Positions 26,202 through 36,960 of a DNA stretch of 64,000 bases are shown here, one piece after another; positions within the stretch are counted from its first letter, which is position 1, and every line of letters begins with the position of its first letter. Below the pieces are notes generated by a model, which was given only the letters and a program-made list of their open reading frames with translations, was not told where the DNA came from and ran no database searches. Source of the DNA: Sipunculus nudus (taxonomy: Eukaryota > Annelida > Sipuncula > Golfingiida > Sipunculidae); NCBI GenBank assembly GCA_026874595.1, contig CM049307.1, forward strand, positions 54,106,370-54,170,369, given 5' to 3'. The translations under genes were made by a program, and so were the position numbers.

Positions 26202-26332
26202 CAAAAGAACAGGAGCATGAGGTATTTCCTTGTGATTCCTGGCACTGTCCTCCAGGCTTTATACAAGGGTCACTGTCGGTGCAGAAACTTGTCCTGGACT
26301 GGCACTGCTTGCCATAAGTCTGTGCAGGACAC
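26202..26332 (-). CDS. Exon 13: end of EGF11 and EGF12
   Basis: Acceptor GATTTCAG before 26332, donor TTTTG/GTAAGT after 26202; 131 nt, phase 2-1. It reads (R)CPAQTYGKQC, closing EGF11, then CTDSDPCIKPGGQC and TSCSCSF, with the GYSGLGC end of EGF12 on exon 14. Confidence 0.92.
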
Positions 26333-26630
26333 CTGAAATCAATAGCTGGCACATAACCATCTCATATAACGATCACTTTGAACAGAGGTACATAACAGAA
26401 ATAATTTTCTTTCTTTTTATAATTTATTTATTAAAGCCAACTATTCACCTGCCTTATTTGTAGAATTTATGTGATTTATAGCTTATTCTGACAACTTATA
26501 AATGAACTTTATGTAATTCCTGCTAAGAAAGGGTCTTATAATGCCTTTTTGATTGATGTGTGACCTTGTTTATCTACAAGCTATATATACAATGTTAATG
26601 TATTTTTTATCATATCAAACGACTCTGTAC

Positions 26631-26824
26631 CTGCAGAAATAATCATTGAAGACATTGTGGCAGTCTGCTGCATTTTGACATGGATTCTGGTCACATTTCT
26701 CAACCAGCTCCTCGCATCTTGATCCCATCCATCCGGCTGTACAGTTACATGTATACCCGTTCACCTCATCAATACATGTACTGTTGTGTAGACATGGGGA
26801 ACTTGCACACTCATCTGTATCAAT
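26631..26824 (-). CDS. Exon 12: EGF10 and EGF11 (C1-C4)
   Basis: Acceptor CATTTCAG before 26824, donor CAG/GTACAG after 26631; 194 nt, phase 0-2. It has no Met codon at its start, so ATG-based ORF searches miss it. It encodes IDTDECASSPCLHNSTC, YTCNCTAGWMGSRC, then CDQNPCQNAADC and NDYFC. The TDEC start again suggests calcium binding. Confidence 0.92.
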
Positions 26825-26912
26825 CTGAAATGGTGAATCTCAAAGTCAATATTTAGACATTAAAAATATTTAGGATAACAGTTAAACCCAGATCTATAAC
26901 AATGAGCCCTTA

Positions 26913-27303
26913 ACAAGAGTGCCTAAGACTCTTGTCATATGATATGTGACCTTTGACCTCATTAAAATTGTACAGATTTTATCAAAGATTTTTATTCATG
27001 TGAGAAACTCCATTGTTAAATATTTATAAATTAGTTTCATGAAAATCCATCCGATTTTTTGAGTGATCATGAGTCATCATGGCCCCACTAAAGTCTGGTG
27101 ACCTCTGACCTCAATAAATATGCGTGGATTTTGCAAGGAATCAAACTAAAGTGAGATTTTATATTGGTCAATATTTCCATCAAGTTTCATAGAAATCCAT
27201 CAAAGCCCTGGTAAGATATTATGGCAAGACACAAAAAAAGTTAACTGAAAGAGGGATGGTATGTGGGTATACCATAATCAGTCGCATCTAAGACAGGCGT
27301 ATA
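26913..27303 (-). mobile_element. Family G hairpin-ended element
   Basis: Left end has inverted arms ACAAGAGT / ACTCTTGT (26913-26935). The interior carries 'tctggtgacctctgacctca' shared with 8.6 kb. The right side has arms TGGTAT / ATACCA and ends GACAGGCGTATAAAAA. It shares the CTTGTT 3' end (minus strand) with family A. Confidence 0.55.
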
Positions 27304-27464
27304 AAAATATGAGGGTGAAATAAAATTGCTTATATTTATAGCAAAAGTTAATATTTTAATCTTCAACATTTCTGGCATACATCCATAAATTCTCAAGTAA
27401 ACTCATTAGCAAGCACAAAATTCTCCACCCAGACTGAAAACACTGCAAACATGAAAGAAAGTAA

Positions 27465-29373
27465 ACAAGGGACCTATGGGTCACTGTGCTCAGCTGACGT
27501 TAACCTTGAAGGTAAAAATCTAAAATAATATCTAATGGAGATAAAGTGTAAGAGGAAGAGGTAATAAAGGCCATGGTTGGTTTATATGATTGGTTTGTAT
27601 TGATGAGCAAGAAATTGTTGCAAAAAATATTTTGTGCTTGACCATGTGCTTCCTAATGTTGAAACTAAAGCATGTGAGCAGTTTGTGAACAAATGATCTG
27701 TACTATTACCATGATCATTAGTTAATTTTCGATTAACTGTTGACATTTCAGTAGTTTACACATTTGTTCAATTGAATCTATTTTTTTGTATAATATATAT
27801 TATTAAATATATATGTATTTTTTTTTATGAAATGTATACAGTTGAAATATAGCTAATTAACAACATAAAACAGGGCAAACAAAGCCTGATCTCAAATTCT
27901 GCTGAGGCAGGAAAATAATGAACAAATGTTTGTATTAAATCCTGATTTTTTTATCTCATCAATTATTTTCTAATTTAAGTTTATATTTCTATACATTTCC
28001 AATATAACATATATATCTGAATATAAAAGTTGATTCATAATTCTCAATTGCATCATCATAAATCTCAATCTTGTCAGATATAACACCACATCATGCATAC
28101 AAATGTTTATTTATTTTTTACCACAAAAATATATCTTTTAAATCTGTAAAACAATAAATATCTAAAAATAATACTTGATTTAGATTTCAAAATTTTTAAT
28201 TGTGTCTTTATTTATCCATAATGTGCTTCATATTTTATAATAATTTAAGCATACTGATGGGTTCATTTATATATGTTAAAATCATTAAAAAAAAATTGAT
28301 TTCTTTAAAAATGCTACATTACACAACATTGCATCTTCTGGATTACACCTTGAATTATTTTTTCAAGGAAAGTTTTTGCATATCGGAGTGGAAACAGCAT
28401 TACAATTAAGGAGATACAGTGAAAACAATAACAATTACTGCATAACACTTGGTGGGTTGGGTTTGCAGGGGGGGGGGGGGGGGGGGTGATTGGGGTGGTG
28501 ATACGAGAATAACTGTACACCTGTCACAGCAGGGGATCTCCCCCAGTGACTGTAACAAATCAGAAACCCTGGCATAGCTGACTTCCAGTGACCTGGAGTG
28601 GGACCCTGCATCTGTAATTAAAGCAAGTGACTACAGAAAAAAATCAATAACTAGCTTAATTTTCAAGCTTTTATTTTCAAATTTCAGATTTAGACAAAAT
28701 AAATATTTATGTTTACATGCTGTGAAAATTAAATCAATGGTGCTTACAGGAAAAAAACGTGCCATGGTCAAAGTTGGGCAAAATTTAAGGTACTGATTTT
28801 TTTTTATGCTTATAACTTAAAAAATTTACAAAATTCAGATCTAATTTTGGGTTTACAATTGAATCTTAATAAAACATAGTTATATACTTGATAAAATAGA
28901 CTCTAGTTTCAAAATTTTTCATGTAAAGTGAGTTATTATTTTTCCTGATTTTTTACAAAGTCCATTTTGTTTGGGCCCATAACTTAAAGAATTTATATTT
29001 TACAGACTTAATTTCTGGCATGTACATAGGAACTATATAGAGGAATAGTTATGGTAAATATGAGGAAAAACAGATGAGTGGTTTTGATATTAGGCAGTCC
29101 TGAAGTGTGAAAATAGGATTTAAATAAAAAATTGAGGTTTTTCCTTAATTTCTCAAAGGAACAAAGTCGCAAAGACCCAGTTTTCGGCTTGGTAGGAGAT
29201 CTTGGGGACATCTAACATTATGCTGAATTTTGGATTCCTAGGTCTTACGGTTTCAAAACCTGCCACATCTCCGGACGGACGGACGGACGGACAGACGGAC
29301 GGACGACGGACAATGGACCACAACTATAGCTCAGATGACTTATAGTCAGCTGAGCTAAATAGTCAGCTGAGCT
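27465..29373 (-). mobile_element. Family A/B hairpin-ended element with poly-G tract
   Basis: Left end ACAAGGGACCTATGGGTC (hairpin 27471-27482) then GCTCAGCTGACG. Right end hairpin at 28328+1000 (29328-29356) with the family-A arms, plus a duplicated 'agtcagctgagct' at 29361-29373. The interior from about 28715 to 29310 is a family B unit ('ttctggcatgtacatagga', 'gatgagtggttttgatatta'). A run of about 20 G lies near 28470, and (GGAC)n at 29272-29310. Linking both ends as one element is inferred. Confidence 0.5.
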
Positions 29374-29735
29374 AAAAATGTATTTTTTTTTAACAGGCTA
29401 CTTTAGTATAATTTAAAACAGCTGTCGAAAAAGGTATATTGTGGGAATACATGATATATACCACTGACCACTCAACAGCTAGCTTTACATATTGGAGGTG
29501 GGAACCTCCAACTAAACATTTTTTTTTAATTATTTTCTTATCACAACAACTGTGTAAAAATTGTGACTTCACTCTATTAAGTGCATATAAAATCATGTCA
29601 AATTAAATATTTATTATATTTTCCAGGCAAGCATTTATTAGGCTTCTGGCAGATGCAGGATATTGTACCAGAGTATTACTGGAATTTAAACTCCAGATTG
29701 CTGTTTTAGTGGGTGGGTGTATTATTAGAACTGAC

Positions 29736-29887
29736 CTGACAGTCTTTGCCTGTGTAGCCTGGTTTACAGTGACACTGGTAATCATTAATTTGATCCTCAC
29801 ATCCTGCATTGTGAACTGAACTGTTTGTCCCTGTGGCATTACAGGGGGTGGCCTGACATTCATCGATGTTCTGATCACATGTTCCAC
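29736..29887 (-). CDS. Exon 11: end of EGF8 and calcium-binding-type EGF9
   Basis: Acceptor TTTATCAG before 29887, donor CAG/GTCAGT after 29736; 152 nt, phase 1-0. It reads GGTCDQNIDECQATPC, then a long C2-C3 loop (NATGTNSSVHNAGC) and YQCHCKPGYTGKDCQ. The NIDEC start is the calcium-binding EGF signature. The phase-0 end is unusual for this gene and is matched by the phase-0 start of exon 12. Confidence 0.93.
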
Positions 29888-30337
29888 CTGATAAACAAGA
29901 GTCAGGGCATGTTACAATACATATATAATACATGCAATGGTAAACACCAATGTATGATGCCTAAACATAACTGACAACAGTGAAGCAGATCAGGTTTATG
30001 TAAAACCATTCTGTTAAGTATTATGTTATTTTGTTAATTATCTGTGTACAATTTCAGTAAATGTGAATGATTTTAGTGCAAATCATTTTTTAAAGAAAAT
30101 AATAACTGATTATCCGATATTCATTTATAGTATTACAGACAATATTACTAAAAGCACCAAAGAAATCTAACCTGCATTAACAAATACACATTTATCTGGT
30201 TTAACACATACACATTCTTCAAAGGGGTAGTTTCACACTTGATGATTAAACCACAACTACAATTTAACTTTTACTCCTTTCCCTTAAACTCTTCACGCAT
30301 GGGTTATACAGGAGTCCTCCAAGATCTCCTTTGTTTA

Positions 30338-30549
30338 AACAGCTGCTTTTTATAGCAAGATTCTCTGGGTTCCACCACCAGGGCTGGCACAGAGTGAATT
30401 GTTATCAAACCAATTAAGGCGTGGTATCACATAATGCATCAAGCTCCAAATTTTAAACATGCCACACCCGCTTTCATTGGTCTGATTTTTGGCCCTGTGC
30501 CAGCCCTGGTGGTGGAACCCAAAACATTTTGCTATACAAAGCAGCTGTT
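30338..30549. repeat. Long foldback (inverted repeat) element
   Basis: Arms 30367-30392 and 30495-30520 are perfect 26-bp reverse complements (GGGTTCCACCACCAGGGCTG...). Pairing extends outward through AACAGCTGC..TATAGCAA / TTGCTATA..GCAGCTGTT, giving 55-bp arms, and less perfectly inward. It sits in intron 10-11. MITE-like or hairpin-RNA-forming; no target duplication identified. Confidence 0.8.
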
Positions 30550-30712
30550 AATACAACAGAGATTGGCTATATTGCATGAGGAGTGTTCTTTATGTCTGCA
30601 GAAGTATAGTGTTTCATCAAAGTTGCAAACTTGCCTTCAGTAAAACTAAAAGTACATGTCTTTTTGCATTCAGGTCATGAGCCAGTATTAACTTTCAACA
30701 TAACATTCTTAC

Positions 30713-30943
30713 CTGTAAATCCAGGTAGGCAGGTACACTCATAGCTATTAGTTAGGTCTTTACATATGCCCCCATTGAGGCAGGGATCAGCGGCACAATC
30801 ATCCACATTATGCTGGCACATGGAGCCTTCAAAGCCTGATGTACAAGCACAGCTGTAGCTCCCGGTGTGACTGCTGCATGTTCCGTTTCCACAGGGGTCA
30901 GGAGAACAGTTGTCTACCAGATCACACATCCCTACACTCATAT
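30713..30943 (-). CDS. Exon 10: EGF7 and EGF8
   Basis: Acceptor TTTGTAG before 30943, donor ACAG/GTAAGA after 30713; 231 nt, phase 1-1. It begins MSVGMC (closing EGF6), then EGF7 ([25 protein letters not shown]) and EGF8 ([25 protein letters not shown]). EGF8 starts with a VDDC motif compatible with a calcium-binding EGF; its last Cys is on exon 11. Confidence 0.94.
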
Positions 30944-31038
30944 CTACAAAACATGTTGTAGTCAGTTTAAAATTTAAAACCTTTTTCACACAGTAAAGAT
31001 TTAACAAATGCTGTCCTGATGTCCCAAATGATGTAAAA

Positions 31039-34000
31039 ACAAGTGACCCATGGGTCATGACGCTCAGCTGACTGGGAAGAGATTCGCAAAAGGAAATTTT
31101 ATCATTAGAATGGTAGTATATACCCATTCAACTGAAGCATCAAACAGATTAACCAACAGGCCAAGATTTAGTCTGTATTTATATATCTCAAAAATAGAGA
31201 AAAATGTGTAAACTTTTAAAACTAGAATACGGGTAACCCACAAGTGACTACATGTATCTGCCAAAATCGGATAGTGAGGCATGGATTGAGTGGCAAGGGG
31301 AAATAGAGTGAGGTATGTTGCATATTAGCATGGATGTCTGCAGCCTAAATGTGTATGTAGGTTGTGCCACCTACCACAAATCCAGAAAGCTGTCCAAGTT
31401 GTATACATCTGCAAAATTTTAGGCAGAAAAGTCAAACCACTACATGTATATGAGCGATTTTTGCCCATGGCAGACAAACAGACAAACACTGTGCAAAAAT
31501 CTTTGCAGGTAACCCCTCCAGTTTTGTGTATGATAAAGACCTATGTGAGATCTAAACACATGCACAATTTTGGCCCAATCGGTCAAATGGTTCCTGAGAT
31601 ATGAGCTTGGATGTGTGCAGCGTTAACTAGAATGTAAGGAGAAATGAGTGATTTTAGGCCACAGCAGACTAACAGACAGACGCTGTGCAAACATTGTTAC
31701 AGGTGGCGCCACCATTTTTTGTGTATGTTACAGAGCTATCAAAGGGCTACATTTGTATAAATTTTATTTCCTGATCAGTCAAACGGTTCCCAAGATATAA
31801 GCTTGGATGTCATCAGCGTGAACGTGAACGTAGGTGGCGCCACCTGTCATAAAATCAAGAAAGCTATCCTGGATGTATACGCATGACGAATTTCAGGTGA
31901 ATTAGTCAATTCACTGCAGAGATATGAGTGATTTTAACCCAAGGCAGATGAACAGATGGACACTGTGCAAACATGGTTACAGGTGGCACCACCATTTTTT
32001 GTGTATGTTATAAAGCAATCCAAGGGCTACATTTGTATCAATTTTATTTCCTGATCGGTCAAAGGGTTCCCGAGATATGAGGGTTTATGAGTGGAAACAG
32101 ACCCACAAATGGACACTGGATAGAGAGGAAAGGTCAGAGGTCCATGCAAATTGGTTAGGCACCAGTTCAGATGTGACCCGATATTAGGTGTAAGTTTGGG
32201 AAAAATCGGTCCATTAGTCTCCGAGGAGCTCTCTGGAAACGAACGCCGCCGCAGTGGAGGAACTCGGTCAAAAACATAGTATCCGCAAAACTTCGTTTTG
32301 GCGGATACAAAAATACAGGTGGCTCCACCAGTCTGCAGAAACTAATAAAAACACTTAATGGTCAATATCCATGCAAAAAATCATGGTGATCTCTGCATTA
32401 GTTGTTCAGATACTTCAGTTTTTGTATCAAATTGTCCATTATTCTGAGGGATACTTGGGAGTCCTATAGCTTGAAGGATATGGGTAACAGAGACCTAATT
32501 TCAAGTTTCCACAGGCACCTTTCATGGGCCTCCTTGCATGACAAGAATGAAGATTCTAGGTCCAGTTGTTGCGATTTGTACCCTGTTGACAGATAACCAC
32601 ATCTTTAAAGGTCTCAAAAAAAAGAAAAAAATTCGTAAAAATTTGAAAAAAAATAGAGGTGGCACACCCAGTCTGCAGAAACTGATGGAACAGCTCATGA
32701 TCAATATGTATGCCGAAAATCATGACCATCAGTGTTGTAGTTACTGAAATACTGCAGTTTTTGTATCAAATTTTCCATTATTCTGGGGGGGGGGGGGGGT
32801 ATTTTGGACCCATACAGCTTAAAGAATATGGGTAACAGAGACCTAATTTCAAGTTTCCATGGAGACTTTTCATGGGTCTCCCTGTGTGTCAAAAATGAAG
32901 ATTCTTGGTCCAGTTTTTATGATTTGTGCCCTGTTAACAGATGTTCATATCTTTAAAGGTCTCAAAAATACAGAAAAATTTCGTAAAAAAAAAACGAACA
33001 AATACAGGTGGTGCCACCAGTCTGCAGAAACTTATGAAACACTCATGATCAATATCCATGCAAACAATTATGGTTATCTCTGCATTAGTTGTTCAGATAC
33101 TTTAGCTTTTGTATCAAATTTTCCATTATTCTGAGCTGTACTTTGGAGTGCCATAGCGCAAAGGATATGGGTAACAGAGACCAAATTTCAGGTTTCCATG
33201 GAGACTTATCATGGGTCTCCCTGTGTGTCAAGAACGAAGATTCTAGGTCCAGTCGTTACGATTTGTACCCTGTTGACAGATAACTACATCCTTAAAGGTC
33301 TCAAAAATGGAGAAAACAATTCGTGAACATTGAAAAATACAGGTGGCGCCACCAGTCTGCACAAACTGATGAAACATCTCATGATCAATATGTATGTCGA
33401 AAATCATGACCATCAGTGATGTAGTTAATGAGATATTGAAGTTTTTGTATGAAATTTTTGACTATTCTGGGGGGTAATTTTGGGCCCCATAGCTCGAAGG
33501 ATATGGGTAACAGAGACCTAATTTCTGGTTTCCATGGAGACTTTTCATAGGTCTCTCAGTGTGTAGAAAATGAAGATTCTAGGTCCAGTCGTTACGATTT
33601 GTGCCCTGCTAACAGATGACAGCATCCTCAAAGGTCTCAAAAATAGAGGAAAAAATCGTAAAAAATCAAACAGTACAGGTGGCGCCACCAGTCTGCAGGA
33701 ACTGATCGAACATCTCATGATCAATATGTATGCCAAAAATGAAGACCATCAGTGATGTAGTTATTGAAATATTGAAGTTTTTGTATGAAATTTTTTACTA
33801 TTCTGGGGGGTACTTTGGGGCCCCATAGCTCGAAGGATATGGGTAACAGAGACCTAATTTCTGGTTTCCAAGGAGATTTTTCATGGACCTCTCAGTGTGT
33901 CAAGAATTAAGAAGTCCAGTCTTTATGATTTGTGCCTTGTTAACAGATGTTCACATTTTTAAAGGTCTCAAAAATAGAGAAAAAAATTCGTAAAAAATCG

Positions 34001-34357
34001 AAAAATACAGGTGGCGCCACCAGTCTGCAGGAAGTGATGAAACATCTCATGATCAATATGTATGCCAAAAATCATGACCATCAGTCAAGTAGTTAAAGAG
34101 ATATTGAAGTTTTTGTATGAAATTTTTGACTTTTCTGGGGGGTACTTTGGGGCCACATAGCTCGAAGGATATGGGTAACAGAGACCTAATTTCTGGTTTC
34201 CAAGGAGATTTTTTATGGACCTCTCAGAATCCCAAGTTACAAGGTTCTAGGTCCAGCAGTTACGATTTGTGCCTGGTTAACGGACGGACAGACGGACAGA
34301 CGGACGACGGACAAAGAGTGATCGCTATAGCTCAGATGACTTTCAGTCAGCTGAGCT
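31039..34357 (-). mobile_element. Family A hairpin-ended element, copy 3 (with nested family E)
   Basis: Left end ACAAGTGACCCATGGGTC (palindrome 31045-31056), GCTCAGCTGACTG. Right terminal hairpin at 34329-34357. Interior ~335-bp units with GGTGGCGCCACC at 33342, 33678 and 34010. It is interrupted after 'gtaaacttttaaaa' by the family E element and resumes at 'aaaatacaggtggctccacc', the same sequence that is uninterrupted in copy 1 near 5850. Confidence 0.75.
31222..32308 (-). mobile_element. Family E hairpin-ended element nested in family A
   Basis: Left end CTAGAATAC then palindrome GGGTAACCC, then GTATCTGCCAAAATCG. Right end hairpin with arms GTATCCGC.AAAAC / GTTTTGGCGGATAC. The left GTATCTGCCAAAATCG is the near-exact inverse of the right arm. 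Read on the minus strand: 5' terminal arm ... inverted copy, small hairpin, CTAG-3'. Interior ~280-bp tandem units with GGTGGCGCCACC at 31702 and 31833. Confidence 0.75.
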
Positions 34358-34892
34358 AACAATGAACCACATATATATGATACCTCAGGTGACGTAATCA
34401 CACCAATAGTGGACACACTGAGAAACATTGGGGAACAATCCTATTATAATTTGCAGATTAGGGGCGTGGTCACAAAATAAGCATTATTCCACTCTAAACT
34501 TTACCAATACACATCCGATTGCCATACAACTCTCCCCTTGATATTCACTTACTGGTACCTACTGAGTGGATTTATATGATTTTTGGCTTTCTCTGCATAA
34601 AAAATCAATGAACTGTAGGTGATTCCTGTTAAGAAAATATTTTAGATCTACCTTGTGATGGACATATGAGCATGTGTATTTACATACAAGCTGTTATTAA
34701 AAACATGGTACGTGCTCTAATGTTGACAAACAGAAAAAGCATGTAACCTAAAGCATGGGTAGTTGCACAAGTGCTGAAGCTGAAAGTTCACATGCTGCTG
34801 AATGCCCTTTGCATCACTTTGGTTCCTCTTCTTTGGTGCCAGAATTGTGTTTGAATGTGTTATGATAATTCTGCCAGGCAGCCCATGCATAT

Positions 34893-35321
34893 GTCAGAGA
34901 CGAGATTAAAATCCAGGGGGGTTTTAAATTCACCATAACCATTCAATGTTAAAATATTGTAAATCTGACTGAAAACAACTTTCATATGTCAATAACAATG
35001 CATAATATCTTAGGAAATTAGATCAGATCACTTCCTTAATCTCGCCTAGGCAGACTTTAAACTCGCCTAAGTGATATCAGGAAAATCTTAAACTTGCCTG
35101 GATGACACCAGACAGATTTTAAACTCATCTTGGTGTGATTAGAACCCTGGCCTGCTCCATGAAGGATTTTAATCTCACCTAGGCGAGATTGCAATTTGAT
35201 CTTGTCTAAGCGAGTTTAAAACCTGTCTAGGTGAGATCACAATCGCAATCTTGCCAAGGTGAAATCACAATCTCGTTTAGGCCAATTTAAAATCTGCCTG
35301 GATTTCAATCACATCTCAGAC
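34893..35321. repeat. Foldback with internal palindromic CGCCTAGGCGAG-type repeats
   Basis: Left arm GTCAGAGACGAGATTAAAATCC (34893-34917) pairs imperfectly with the right arm at 35297-35321 (GGATTTCAATCACATCTCAGAC). Between them lie about ten variants of 'tctcgcctaggcagatttaaa' in both orientations. Confidence 0.7.
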
Positions 35322-35534
35322 ACATAAATACAAAATGAGCAGCCTCTGGCCTTATGCTTATATTTATTAAAAGGTCTTTTATAAGATAAAGAGATTATCT
35401 TTAGTTAGCAAACCTCAGATACAGCATAGGCCCTTTTAACCTCAAACTGTGCTGTTTATGATGAGTAAACATATATGGGTGCCTGTTAAATCAGAATGTA
35501 TGAAACACAGCAGCTGAGTCACTCATCAACTTAC

Positions 35535-35783
35535 CAGTAATATTTTGGATCCAGGTAATGTTTTGCAGCCCTGCAGTGTAACCTGGGTTGCAGACACAGA
35601 GGGCATTGTTGGTTATGTAATCATTCACACATTCCCCAGATGCCCCACAAGGCATGCTGCCACAGAAGTCAGGTCTGATGTTACAGTTTTTGCCACTGAA
35701 ACCAAGCGGACAATCACAGCGGTAGTCGTCCACCAAGTTAACACACTGACCTCCATACAGACAGGGGTTAGATGTGCATTTTT
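35535..35783 (-). CDS. Exon 9: EGF5 and EGF6 (extended C5-C6 loop)
   Basis: Acceptor TTTATAG before 35783, donor ACTG/GTAAGT after 35535; 249 nt, phase 1-1. EGF5: CTSNPCLYGGQC, YRCDCPLGFSGKNC. EGF6: CGSMPCGASGEC, ALCVCNPGYTAG, then an unusual insertion containing two sequons (QNIT, QNIT) before its last Cys on exon 10. A transposon terminus sits only about 16 nt upstream of the acceptor. Confidence 0.93.
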
Positions 35784-36960
35784 CTATAAATAAAGAAAAC
35801 AAGGGACCTATGGGTCACAGCGCTCATCTGTTATATGTGAAAAAAAATATGATTTAGAAATGAGGCACATGCTGGTTTTGTGTGGTAATAAATATAAGCT
35901 GTATTATGAGTTGTTGTTGTTTAGCTCATGTATGATTGTGATAGTACCTTTTGAGACAGGGAAGAGGATTGATTTCATTTATTTTATTAACAAATGGAGT
36001 ATTATTGTCACACAGATTTTGACTTGGCCATATAACTTATAAGCAGAACATATAATATAAGAGTTTAACTCTTTATTAAAAAAAATTACAAATATTGTCC
36101 CAAATATAATTGAAATATAAAGGAAATATAACTGAAATGATTATTAAAATAATATTAAAGAATATATTCATGAATGCATTCATGAATACATTTTGAAAGT
36201 ATTTGCACTGGTATTCTTATACTTTCATTTTTACCTGAATTCTTATTCTTTATGCAAGAAATTTTATAATGGAGTACATATTCATATTTGTATTTAAATA
36301 CAATTGCAAAGTATTTGCACCATGTCTGGTATATATTCAGTTTTCACAAATGATGTTGAGAATCCAAAATATACAAAATTCACACATTTAAAAGGGTTAA
36401 ATAATGATCATAAGTACCTGGTTTTATGGCTTTTATTTATATTTAAAAAAAATAAATGTAATATATTCATTTTGGACTAATATCACATTAATGTACACAC
36501 TAGACACAGTTAATATTATCAACTGCATCTTTGTCTATCATTAATTTCCTTCATATGATCCCTAATAATTAGTAATGAATAATATGATTTACTTTTTTAT
36601 CATTAAAATTGAACTGAAAAATACCACAGGTGACTGCATGGTGTTATTTGGTATACGTGACATTCTATCCATCGATACAAGATTCTTATATTATCAGTAA
36701 CTGCAAGTTAATTTCCTGTTATTATAAACTAACAAATTCCTTTTCTATTTTTCTTTAATTTTTTATTAAAAACCAATAAAAATTTATTAATTTATTGTTT
36801 ATTGTTATGTTGTTGGTTAAAACTACTAGATGAGTTGAGTTGGACACCTGGATCAACTGTGGCTGGCCATAAGCTGCCTGGCTGCCCCAGTGCATGCCTC
36901 ACCTCAAGCATGCATAATTTGCTGAAAGTTCAACAAGGTCAAGTCACAGGTGACTTAAGA

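Noticed and set aside
29888-29933. CPDSCLSGG upstream of exon 11 as coding EGF sequence
   Set aside because: It looks EGF-like by chance, but the acceptor TTTATCAG at 29888 joins in phase to exon 10 and completes EGF8 correctly; extending it would break the module spacing.
31064-31127. The N-terminal extension MGIYYHSND on the exon 10 frame
   Set aside because: It is family A element sequence read through the exon 10 acceptor; the true exon begins at 30943 after TTTGTAG.
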